DNA of 6,690 nt from an uncultured Sphingobium sp. (GTDB lineage Bacteria > Pseudomonadota > Alphaproteobacteria > Sphingomonadales > Sphingomonadaceae). Every line of letters starts with the position of its first letter. Within the stretch, counting starts at the first letter, position 1. The notes beneath the pieces are model-generated. The model made no database searches. It had not been told where the DNA came from and worked only from the letters and a program-made list of their open reading frames with translations. Below, one piece after another: positions 1 to 6,388 of the stretch. The DNA lies in contig CAMLFF010000181.1 in the NCBI GenBank assembly GCA_946479185.1, forward strand, positions 1 through 6,690. The letters are read 5' to 3'. The translations under genes and the position numbers were made by a program.

Positions 1-1
1 T

Positions 2-157
2 GAGGGCCAGCTGATCCATAGCGATGCGCGCGGCGTGATCGCCGAGCTGGCGTTCAAGAAAGGCGGGCGCATCGAGCCCCACGACAACCCGAACACGACC
101 TGGTTCATCGTGATCGAGGGCGGTGGCTACGTGCAGGTCGGCGAAGAGCGGCGCGAG
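2..157 (+). CDS. Cupin-domain protein, internal fragment (partial at both ends)
   Basis: The + frame is open from base 2 and reads as an interior piece of a small cupin (double-stranded beta-helix) protein. Visible signs are a beta-rich pattern, GGRIEPHDNPNTTWFIVIEG with a histidine in the first cupin motif region, then a strand ending in YVQVGEE. In cupins this half carries metal ligands and the turn before the second motif. The true start lies outside the window; a GTG at 35 is merely an internal valine codon. After roughly base 157 the frame continues to a TGA at 278-280, but that tail (from FKDFARL on) is the antisense of a glycosyltransferase and has no cupin character, so the second cupin motif is missing. 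The fragment is unrelated to its neighbours and ends at an apparent junction. Substrate and function cannot be told. The family call comes from recalled sequence pattern, not a search. Confidence 0.6.
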
Positions 158-556
158 CTTTTCAAGGACTTCGCGCGGCTCGTTATAGGTTGCAATGAAC
201 ACGTCGACAGGGGGAATGGCTTGCGGATTTTCGCTCCAGAGTGCGCGCAATTGCGCTTCGCCCTTATCGGCTTCGGCTGAGCGATTGGTCGGGCGGGCGA
301 GAATGGCGAGCAGGATGCTGGCGTCGAAGAGCGCCATTACTTCCACGACGAGGCAGGTGATCGGCCACCAAAGCTCGCTGAATGTGCCGCCCCAGGGAAT
401 GGTGTCGAATATCCGCCATTGCAGATAGTTCAGCACCGCAATGCCGATTGTCAGCACGATGCCAAGCTTTGACCGCCAGATGCCGCCAAAGATGACGAAC
501 GCGCCCAGCATGAGCGCCAGCGACGCATAAGGCGCCGTGGATGCGATGCTGGACAT
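158..556 (-). CDS. BcsA/Alg8-like processive family 2 glycosyltransferase, N-terminal part only
   Basis: The ATG at 556 starts 5 bases after the stop of the upstream membrane fusion gene, with only a weak GAG as ribosome site, so translation is probably coupled. The frame gives about 133 convincing residues. Three hydrophobic segments lie near residues 10-26, 31-46 and 62-87, with NYLQWRIFDT between the second and third. A short cytoplasmic linker leads to PPVDVFIATYNEPREVLEK, the first strand of a family 2 glycosyltransferase domain. BcsA and Alg8-type synthases have VDVFI(P/A)TYNEP at the same place, where it helps bind the nucleotide-sugar. Such enzymes sit in the inner membrane and both polymerise and extrude a polysaccharide. 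The family would continue with roughly TI.GA..LD.P and later a DDG motif. After K133 none of this appears, although the frame stays open to base 1. The catalytic domain is therefore cut off at about 157/158. The sugar polymer is unknown. Confidence 0.8.
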
Positions 557-561
557 ATCGC

Positions 562-1743
562 TCAAAGGCTGCGGCTGAACCGGACTTCGGCAAGCCGCCC
601 GACATCGCATTTGCGCGCCGGGTTCACCTTGTCCGGCACTTGCGCGGGCAGAGCGACATCCACGATGATTTCGCGCGCGTCGGGCTGGGAATAGGTGGAG
701 GCAGCCAGCAGGCCTTCCTGACGGCGGCCAGCGGCGCCGGTGATGTTAACCACCCTGCCCTCAACCCATTCGCTCGCACCAATCATACGGATATTGGCTT
801 TGGCGCCGGAGTTGATGACCTCGGCCTTGCGCTCGGGGAGCGCGACCTGAACGAAGCGGCGGCGGCAATCGACGAGATCGACCACCGGCTCGCCCGCGCG
901 GATTGAGGCGCCGGAGCTGGCCGTTGCTGCCCATACGAGCGTGCCCGCAGGCGCGGTGTAGCTGGCACGGGCTTGCGCATCCTTCAGGCGAAGGAGCGTT
1001 TGGGTATATTCGGCTTGCGCATCGGTCAGCATCTTCTCGATTGTCTGGCGCTGGAGCACGACCCGATCGCCCTGCTGCACGGCATAGGGCGCATCATTAT
1101 AGCTATCGCCAATGAACACACCTGAACGCGCCGCACCGCGCGCAACGCTGATCGAGTGCAGGCGCGCATTGAAGCCGCTGCATTCGCTCGATTTGCTGGC
1201 GACGGCGGCAGTGGCCTTTTCAACGCCCGCCGCAGACATGAAGCCCTGGCTTGAGAGCTGACGGGCACGCACGAGCGCGGCCTGTTGCTCGCTATGTTCG
1301 GCGCGGCAGCCTTCGAGCGAGGCCTGCGTCGCGGATTGGTCATCTGCCAGACGCGCGGTCGTGGCGTGGGTGAATACGGCGGCGCGCTGGTCTAGCCGCG
1401 CTTCCTGTCCGGTCAGTTCGGCAAGCTGGCGCTTGGCGAGATCGATCTGCGCAAGCGCAATTTCCGCCCGTGCGCGCAGCTCAGCCACTTCGCCAGTATC
1501 CTGCGAGAGATCGAGCAGGCGGATGGCGGTGGGCTTGCCGAAATATTGTCCATCGGCAGGCAGCGCGGCGACTGTGCCATCTGCTGCAGCCGTTAATCGA
1601 ATGATCGGCGCGTTGATGGCGGCCTGTGTGGAGACATCGTTGAACACATAGGGTGCAAAGCCGACGGCGCCAGTCCCCAACAGGACGACGGCCAGAGCAA
1701 CCCGCGTACTGCGCGCGCGTAGAATGTTTTCAACTCGACTCAT
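562..1743 (-). CDS. HlyD/Alg44-like periplasmic adaptor (membrane fusion) protein
   Basis: This 393-residue protein is anchored by one membrane helix (about residues 14-33) after a very short cytoplasmic tail. A first half-motif of a biotinyl-lipoyl fold follows (INAPIIRLTAAADGTV, 43-58), then a long helical hairpin, rich in Ala, Glu, Gln and Arg (about 84-205), and a segment GVFIGDSYNDAPYA (208-221). The second lipoyl half is SYTAPAGTLVWAATASSGAS (261-280), followed by a beta-barrel region to about 340. This is the order of HlyD/EmrA-type adaptors. Placed directly before a BcsA/Alg8-like synthase, it probably plays the Alg44-like part of bridging the synthase to the periplasm during polymer export. 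Unlike Alg44 it has no N-terminal PilZ domain. Four cysteines (146, 188, 292, 379) lie on the periplasmic side. I chose the ATG at 1743 because AGGTGG stands 8 bases upstream; an in-frame ATG at 1794 would add 17 residues but lacks a good ribosome site. Confidence 0.82.
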   Translation of the reverse strand: MSRVENILRARSTRVALAVVLLGTGAVGFAPYVFNDVSTQAAINAPIIRLTAAADGTVAALPADGQYFGKPTAIRLLDLSQDTGEVAELRARAEIALAQIDLAKRQLAELTGQEARLDQRAAVFTHATTARLADDQSATQASLEGCRAEHSEQQAALVRARQLSSQGFMSAAGVEKATAAVASKSSECSGFNARLHSISVARGAARSGVFIGDSYNDAPYAVQQGDRVVLQRQTIEKMLTDAQAEYTQTLLRLKDAQARASYTAPAGTLVWAATASSGASIRAGEPVVDLVDCRRRFVQVALPERKAEVINSGAKANIRMIGASEWVEGRVVNITGAAGRRQEGLLAASTYSQPDAREIIVDVALPAQVPDKVNPARKCDVGRLAEVRFSRSL

Positions 1744-1751
1744 GTTCGTAA

Positions 1752-1757
1752 CCACCT
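1752..1757 (-). promoter_or_regulatory. Ribosome binding site for the HlyD-like gene
   Basis: On the - strand this reads AGGTGG, 8 bases before the ATG at 1743. It is the best Shine-Dalgarno match near either candidate start and is the reason for preferring 1743 over the in-frame ATG at 1794. Confidence 0.55.
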
Positions 1758-1807
1758 GGCCTTCAGCGCAGGACCGCGCCGGATGGCCATTCATAGGCGG
1801 TTTAAGG

Positions 1808-1822
1808 TTACAGAATCGTTAG
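1808..1822 (-). promoter_or_regulatory. Possible CtrA-like box upstream of the polysaccharide unit
   Basis: On the - strand the 15 bases read CTAA, seven bases, GTAA. That matches 6 of 8 positions of the CtrA consensus TTAA-N7-TTAA known from alphaproteobacteria. It lies in the 112-base spacer between cckA and the HlyD-like gene, 64 bases above the chosen start codon, where a promoter is expected. CckA, encoded just upstream, feeds phosphate to CtrA through ChpT, so regulation by CtrA would be plausible. A 6/8 match in one place can easily arise by chance, and I see no convincing -35/-10 pair here. Confidence 0.2.
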
Positions 1823-1855
1823 CCGGACCGGCACTGAGGCCAGCATTCGCAGTGG

Positions 1856-4285
1856 TTACTCGCCCGTAACCTCAGCCTGCGCGCGTGCGGCGGCCAGCAC
1901 GTCTCTCGCAGCGTCGGCCAGCTGCGTGACCGAGAAGGGCTTGGGCAAAAACGCCACATTATCAATGTCGATTGACTTGCGCAGTTGCTCCTCTGCGTAG
2001 CCGGACATGAACAGCACCGGCAGCGCAGGATGGGTCGCGCGCGCGGCGCGCACCATCGCCGGGCCATCCATGCCGGGCATGACGACATCGGAAATAAGGA
2101 GATCAATCTTCTCCGCCTGCTCAAGCCGTGCAAGCCCCTGCTCGCCATCTGCGGCGGTCAGCACGGTATAGCCATGCCTTGCCAGCGCTCGCTCGGCGAC
2201 ATTGCGCACCATGTCCTCATCCTCGACGATCAGGATCGTGCCAGTGCCCCATGTATCCGCCGCGGCTTTCTTGCGAGGCGCAGGCGCGCTCGGCTTGGGC
2301 TCAGCCAGCGCGGTGTGCACAGGCAGATAGATGTTGAAGACCGTGCCCTCATCGAGCGCAGAATCGGTGAAGATGAACCCGCCCGACTGCTTCACGATGC
2401 CGTAAACGGTCGAGAGCCCAAGCCCCGTGCCCTTGCCGACGGACTTGGTCGTGAAGAAGGGCTCGAATATCTTGCCCAGAACATCAGGCGGAATGCCGCT
2501 GCCGGTGTCGCCCACACAAAATGCTGTGTAGTCGCCGATCGGCATGATCTCATTCTTCATCTCGCGCACATCGGCGGCGGAAACGGAGAAGGTGCGGATC
2601 GTAACGGTGCCGCCATCGGGCATGGCATCACGCGCATTCACCACGAGATTGACGATCACCTGCTCAAGCTGCCCCGGATCGGCGCGCACGCTGCCAAGAT
2701 TGCGGCCATGGGTGACGTTGAGACGGATATTCTCGCCCAGCAGCCGCTTGAGCAGGCTGGAGACTTCCGAAACCACGTCTGGCAGCTGCAGCACTTGCGG
2801 GCGCAACGTCTGTTGGCGCGAGAAGGCGAGTAACTGCCGGGTCAGTGATGCCGCACGGTTGGAATTGGCTTTGACCTGCTGGATATCGTCATAATCGCTG
2901 TCGCCGGGCGTGTGACGCATGAGCATCAGGTCGCAATGGCCGATGATTGCGGTCAGGATATTGTTGAAATCATGCGCAACGCCGCCTGCGAGCTGGCCGA
3001 CCGCCTGCATCTTGGTCTGCTGCGCGACCTGCCGCTTGAGCCGCGATTCTTCGCTATTATCCTTGAGGCTGAGCAGCACGGCGGCTTCCCCCAACCCGCG
3101 CACGCCAGCAAGGCTGAGCGAGATCGGCTCTTCGGGCGATATCTTCAGCCGCACCTGAATGTCGCCAGACATTTGCGCGCCGATGGCATAGCGCCGGATG
3201 GATTCGGCAACTGCCGCCTGATCCTCGCTCACGACCAGATCGCCGGGATAGCTTGGCTTCTCGTCCCCCTCGATGCCCGCAACCCGGCCGAATGCCTTGT
3301 TGAAGAAGAGCAGCCTGCCATCGCGATCCGCCATGCCGAGGCCAAAAGGCAGCAGCGATAGCAATGTCTCGACATAGGCGAGGCTGGAGATGCCCTCGAC
3401 CGAGCCCGCCATGTCATCGACCATGAACAGGGCGAGCATGCCCGATGGATCATCCGGCCGCACAGGCACCTGCATCATGCGGATCGGCGTCGCCTGATTT
3501 TCCTCCAGCGCGAAGAAGATGCGCCCCTTGGAATCGACCCGCATATAACCGGCAAAATCGCGGCCCACGATATTGCTGTCAGGGCGCCCGGTTGCGCGCA
3601 AAGCAAAGGCAGGATTGGTCGCACGGATGCGCCCTTCTCCGCCGATCATGGCACACATGATGCCTGCATCGGAGAGCTGTCGCCCGGCGTCCCCCTCCAT
3701 AATCCGCAGATAATCGTCGATCACGCTCACCTGCCGCACCGGCGCAAACCGCCAGAGCAGATAATCATCGACCCGGCCCGTCCGCACGATGTCCACATCA
3801 AGCTGGAGGCTACCACGGACCAAACCCTGCACGGCCCCTTCACCATCACGCCAAGCCGCTTTGCCCGCTTCGGCAAGCCGCTCCTGATCGCGCGCAGGCA
3901 CCTTGATTTCAGGCGGCGTCGGATAATCTGGAAACCACTCGCCATATTGATCGCTGGCGCAAACGATCCGCCCCTTGCGATCCGTCACGGCGATGGCAAG
4001 TCCTGCGGCCTCTGCGGCGGCGCGCGTGACAGACCAGTCGCTGATGATGGATTGCTCAACCTGCTCAGCGGGGAACAACCGTCGCGCAAACCAGATCAAA
4101 GCGCCAACGCCAATGAGCGTCGCGACAAAGCCGCCTGCCAGCACCAGATCCTGGAGTACCCAAAGCAGCAGGCCACCGCTTAGCAGTGCCGCCGCAATAA
4201 CGACCGGAAAGGCTGACATGCGCGATTTGCCGACTGTCAGCCTGAGCAATTCATCGCGATGTGCGTCCGGCCCTGCTCCGTTCAA
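1856..4285 (-). CDS. cckA: CckA, hybrid sensor histidine kinase with receiver domain
   Basis: CckA is the membrane-bound kinase/phosphatase that passes phosphate through ChpT to the cell-cycle regulator CtrA and to CpdR. The 809-residue frame has two membrane helices (about 24-46 and 48-67). Three PAS-like regions follow (about 85-185, 200-300 and 305-410; the first two are divergent). The phosphoacceptor helix holds GGVAHDFNN with His438. The ATPase domain shows VNLVVNARDAMPDGG (545-559), DTGSGIP (593-599), FEPFFTT (607-613) and GKGTGLGLS (617-625). A Pro/Ala/Lys linker (662-676) leads to a C-terminal receiver with acidic residues near 688-691, phosphoacceptor Asp733, Ser761 and Lys782. All key residues are present, so it should be active. 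The start is a TTG that overlaps the previous stop by 4 bases and has GAGGGA 9 bases upstream; an ATG at 4219 (residue 23) is the alternative but has no clear ribosome site. It is the last gene of its tight cluster. Confidence 0.93.
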   Translation of the reverse strand: MNGAGPDAHRDELLRLTVGKSRMSAFPVVIAAALLSGGLLLWVLQDLVLAGGFVATLIGVGALIWFARRLFPAEQVEQSIISDWSVTRAAAEAAGLAIAVTDRKGRIVCASDQYGEWFPDYPTPPEIKVPARDQERLAEAGKAAWRDGEGAVQGLVRGSLQLDVDIVRTGRVDDYLLWRFAPVRQVSVIDDYLRIMEGDAGRQLSDAGIMCAMIGGEGRIRATNPAFALRATGRPDSNIVGRDFAGYMRVDSKGRIFFALEENQATPIRMMQVPVRPDDPSGMLALFMVDDMAGSVEGISSLAYVETLLSLLPFGLGMADRDGRLLFFNKAFGRVAGIEGDEKPSYPGDLVVSEDQAAVAESIRRYAIGAQMSGDIQVRLKISPEEPISLSLAGVRGLGEAAVLLSLKDNSEESRLKRQVAQQTKMQAVGQLAGGVAHDFNNILTAIIGHCDLMLMRHTPGDSDYDDIQQVKANSNRAASLTRQLLAFSRQQTLRPQVLQLPDVVSEVSSLLKRLLGENIRLNVTHGRNLGSVRADPGQLEQVIVNLVVNARDAMPDGGTVTIRTFSVSAADVREMKNEIMPIGDYTAFCVGDTGSGIPPDVLGKIFEPFFTTKSVGKGTGLGLSTVYGIVKQSGGFIFTDSALDEGTVFNIYLPVHTALAEPKPSAPAPRKKAAADTWGTGTILIVEDEDMVRNVAERALARHGYTVLTAADGEQGLARLEQAEKIDLLISDVVMPGMDGPAMVRAARATHPALPVLFMSGYAEEQLRKSIDIDNVAFLPKPFSVTQLADAARDVLAAARAQAEVTGE

Positions 4286-4890
4286 GAGGCTTGTTCCCTC
4301 AGCGCAAACTCGTCGCCGGGCACTTTCTCGCCAACGACATCACGCGCATGCAGACGCTGCCGCCATTTGCGCGCCATCCGGCTGCGCCACAGCCATGATG
4401 AGAGCAGATAGCCGATCGCTGCCGACACAATCGATACGATGGCCAGGCCGAACAGCAACGTTGGCGCAGTCGAAGAAAAGAGCCAGCTTGCCCATTCCGA
4501 GACGCCCGCATGATTATGAATAAGCGCCATGACCTGGCTCATATCGCCCGAACGCCCAAGCATGGTCGCGCCGACATAATAGGATGCCGCCAGAATGAAT
4601 GGCGTGGTGGCCGGGTTCGAGAGGAAGGTCATGGCCGCCGCCAGCGGAACATTCGCGCGGAACGGCAGCGCGAGCAGCGCCGCGCCCGCAATCTGCAGGC
4701 CGGGGATGAGCAGGAAAATGCCGATCAACAGACCGAGCGCCACGCCGCGAGGCACGGACCGACGCGTGAACCGCCACAGCTCCGGCGCAAGCACACGATG
4801 CGCCACGGGCTTGACGAACCGGTTCGTCGCAAGCCCCTCACGCGTTGGCATGGCGTTACGAAAAGCGCGGACGATGCGATTGCCGGGCAT
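4282..4890 (-). CDS. DUF2062 family integral membrane protein
   Basis: This 202-residue protein matches the DUF2062 pattern: basic RRSVPRGVALGLLIGIF (43-59), a proline-glycine turn, then TFLSNPATTPFIL (88-100) with the conserved NPATTP. Hydrophobic stretches lie at about 48-78, 82-110 and 143-168, so it should be an inner-membrane protein of several helices with a basic C-terminal tail (169-181). The biochemical role of the family is not established, and I do not assign one. Its ATG overlaps the smpB stop by one base (TGATG), with a purine-rich AGAGG just before. Its TGA overlaps the TTG start of cckA by four bases. Translation of the three genes is probably coupled, with this gene as the link. 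The constant position before cckA in sphingomonads is from memory and suggests only co-expression. Confidence 0.85.
   Translation of the reverse strand: MPGNRIVRAFRNAMPTREGLATNRFVKPVAHRVLAPELWRFTRRSVPRGVALGLLIGIFLLIPGLQIAGAALLALPFRANVPLAAAMTFLSNPATTPFILAASYYVGATMLGRSGDMSQVMALIHNHAGVSEWASWLFSSTAPTLLFGLAIVSIVSAAIGYLLSSWLWRSRMARKWRQRLHARDVVGEKVPGDEFALREQAS
4295..4300 (-). promoter_or_regulatory. Ribosome binding site supporting the TTG start of cckA
   Basis: On the - strand this reads GAGGGA, 9 bases before the TTG at 4285. It lies inside the end of the DUF2062 gene and, together with the four-base stop/start overlap, favours the TTG over the later ATG at 4219. Confidence 0.45.
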
Positions 4891-5372
4891 CAGCCTCTTT
4901 CTCTCATGATCCGGCCCTGCTCACGCTTCCAGTCCCGCTCTTTCTCGGTGTCGCGCTTGTCTCGCGCATTCTTGCCCTTGGCGAGCGCCAGTTCGACCTT
5001 CGCCTTGCCGCGCTCGTTGAAATAGACGCTCAGCGGCACGAGCGTCATGCCCTGCCGTGCCACCGCGCCATGCAGCTTGGCGATCTCGCGCACCCGCAGC
5101 AGCAATTTGCGTGGGCGCTTTGGCTCGTGATTATAGCGATTGCCGTGGCTGAACTCGGGAATATTGCTGTTGATCAGCCAGATTTCCTCATCCTTCACCT
5201 CGGCATAGCTCTCCGCGATGGTGCCCTCACCGAATCGCAGCGATTTCACCTCGGTTCCGCGCAGCGCGATCCCCGCCTCATACACGTCTTCGATCGCATA
5301 TTCGAACCGCGCACGGCGGTTCTCAGCGACGATCTTGACCTTGTTGAATTCAGTAGGACGCGGGCGAGCCAT
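4890..5372 (-). CDS. smpB: SsrA-binding protein SmpB
   Basis: SmpB binds tmRNA (SsrA) and brings it to ribosomes stalled on mRNAs without a stop codon, so that the nascent chain is tagged for degradation and the ribosome is released. The 160-residue protein is of normal family length. Conserved blocks are [20 protein letters not shown] (21-40) running into EVKSLR, with Glu41 in the tmRNA-binding region; then [20 protein letters not shown] (71-90), [20 protein letters not shown] (108-127), and the basic C-terminal tail [10 protein letters not shown] (132-141) that forms a helix in the ribosomal mRNA channel. The gene starts 44 bases after dapA and ends in a one-base overlap with the DUF2062 gene. 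Its ribosome site is weak (GAAAG). A TATAGT at 5390-5395 on this strand resembles a -10 box but has no matching -35. The tmRNA gene itself is not in the window. Confidence 0.97.
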   Translation of the reverse strand: MARPRPTEFNKVKIVAENRRARFEYAIEDVYEAGIALRGTEVKSLRFGEGTIAESYAEVKDEEIWLINSNIPEFSHGNRYNHEPKRPRKLLLRVREIAKLHGAVARQGMTLVPLSVYFNERGKAKVELALAKGKNARDKRDTEKERDWKREQGRIMRERG

Positions 5373-5416
5373 AAAATACTTTCAGGAAAACTATAGGCTA
5401 GGAAGATGAACCGGCC

Positions 5417-6295
5417 CTAAACCAATCCTGCAATTTCGAGTGCCCGATCGACCGTGGCGCGCGATGCGCTGGATGGCCATGTGATCGGCAACCGCATTTC
5501 GGCTGGCATATCAGATCGCACGCGGGAAAGCGCGTACTTCACCGGGCCAGGCGACGAATCCGTGAACAGCGCGTCGTGCAAAGGATACAGCCTGTCCTGC
5601 AAAGCCAGCGCATCGGCCCAGCGCCCCTCAAGACAGGCGTTCTGGAAGTCCGAGCACAAGCGCGGCGCGACATTGGCGGTGACCGAGATGCAGCCCCTGC
5701 CGCCCATCGCATTGAAGCCCAGCGCAGTCTCGTCATTGCCCGAGAGCTGGCACCAATCCGCACCGCAAGCCAGGCGCTGGGCCGAGACGCGACCAAGATT
5801 GCCCGTCGCGTCCTTGAGCCCAACGATGCTGGGAAACTCTTCTGCCAGACGATGCAGAACCGGAACGCCGATATCCACGATCGAGCGGCCGGGGATATTG
5901 TAAACGACGATCGGCAAATCGCAGCGCGAGGCGAGATAAGCGAAATGCTGGTACAGCCCATCCTGGCTCGGCTTATTATAATAGGGCGCAACCACAAGCG
6001 CGGCATCGGCGCCAGCAGCCTGCGCCGCGAACATATGCTCGAGCGCAATCCGCGTAGCGTTGGACCCCGCGCCTGCGATAACTGGCACGCGCCCGGCGGC
6101 CTGCTCGACACAGATGCGCACGACACGGTTATGCTCCTCGATCGTCATCGTCGCGCTTTCGCCCGTGGTTCCGCAGGGGACGAGAGCGCTGGAACCCTCC
6201 TCGATTTGCCAATCCACAAAGGTGCGAAAAGCCGACTCATCGAGCCGGTCATCGCGAAACGGGGTGATCAACGCCGGGATCGAGCCGGAAAACAT
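5417..6295 (-). CDS. dapA: 4-hydroxy-tetrahydrodipicolinate synthase
   Basis: DapA condenses pyruvate with L-aspartate semialdehyde, the first step committed to diaminopimelate (for peptidoglycan) and lysine. It acts in the cytoplasm, usually as a tetramer of TIM barrels. The protein is 292 residues, the same as the E. coli enzyme, and key sites fall at nearly the same numbers: CGTTGES (41-47) with two threonines, Tyr106 within VVAPYYNKPS, Tyr132 and Arg137 in VVYNIPGRS, and the Schiff-base Lys161 in GLKDATGN. GND (186-188) and Ile203 are also in place. I chose the ATG at 6295 because AAGGAG stands 9 bases upstream and MFSGSIPALITPF is the usual family start; the longer frame from 6334 adds residues with no family character. 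It shares a 93-base divergent spacer with a lytic transglycosylase gene, and both products touch cell-wall metabolism. Co-transcription with smpB is possible. Confidence 0.97.
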   Translation of the reverse strand: MFSGSIPALITPFRDDRLDESAFRTFVDWQIEEGSSALVPCGTTGESATMTIEEHNRVVRICVEQAAGRVPVIAGAGSNATRIALEHMFAAQAAGADAALVVAPYYNKPSQDGLYQHFAYLASRCDLPIVVYNIPGRSIVDIGVPVLHRLAEEFPSIVGLKDATGNLGRVSAQRLACGADWCQLSGNDETALGFNAMGGRGCISVTANVAPRLCSDFQNACLEGRWADALALQDRLYPLHDALFTDSSPGPVKYALSRVRSDMPAEMRLPITWPSSASRATVDRALEIAGLV

Positions 6296-6388
6296 ATAAA
6301 AAAACTCCTTCAAACCGCGCGCTTGCACAGGCATATTGGTGCAAATGCACGCGCCCGTTCACCGGTCAATCATCAAGGCTCTGCCATA
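6296..6388. promoter_or_regulatory. Divergent intergenic region between dapA and the transglycosylase gene
   Basis: These 93 bases must hold the promoters of both outward-reading genes. Three copies of the same half-site occur: TGCAC at 6324-6328, GTGCA at 6339-6343 and TGCAC at 6346-6350. The first two form the inverted pair TTGCAC/GTGCAA with a 10-base gap; the last two form GTGCA-AA-TGCAC. They could be a regulator binding site, or a hairpin in the dapA leader. No clean -35/-10 pair is seen for dapA. On the + strand CATAAT (6385-6390) is close to a -10 box. Confidence 0.4.
6305..6310 (-). promoter_or_regulatory. dapA: Ribosome binding site of dapA
   Basis: On the - strand this reads AAGGAG, followed by a T-rich 9-base spacer and the ATG at 6295. 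It is the strongest Shine-Dalgarno sequence in the window and fixes the dapA start. Confidence 0.8.

Noticed and set aside
1..157. The - strand glycosyltransferase frame stays open all the way to base 1, which could be read as continuing coding sequence.
   Set aside because: The residues after K133 (LAPLFADLHVATALD and on) lack every expected glycosyltransferase block, while the opposite strand gives a good cupin-like protein. The open frame is attributed to GC-rich antisense.
158..280. The + strand frame continues the cupin fragment to a TGA at 278-280.
   Set aside because: This stretch is the antisense of a well-supported glycosyltransferase N-terminus and has no cupin features. It is treated as read-through past the junction, not as native coding sequence.
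1822..1854. Inverted repeats GCCGG-A-CCGGC (1822-1832) and CACTG/CAGTG (1832-1836, 1850-1854) downstream of cckA as a possible terminator.
   Set aside because: The first has almost no loop, the second has a 5-base stem with a 13-base loop, and neither is followed by a T tract on the - strand.
1985..2833. Long + strand open frame opposite cckA (282 codons).
   Set aside because: It lies wholly antisense to the conserved ATPase and receiver domains of cckA, and its translation is rich in Arg, His and Ala without any domain pattern, as expected of a GC-rich shadow frame.
5390..5395. TATAGT on the - strand between dapA and smpB as a -10 box for an smpB promoter.
   Set aside because: At the proper distance the -35 position reads AGGGCC, and the resulting leader would be only about 10 bases. 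The evidence is too thin to annotate a promoter.
6296..6334. A longer dapA frame starting at 6334.
   Set aside because: The extra 13 residues have no family similarity, no ribosome site precedes 6334, and they run through the strong AAGGAG that serves the ATG at 6295.
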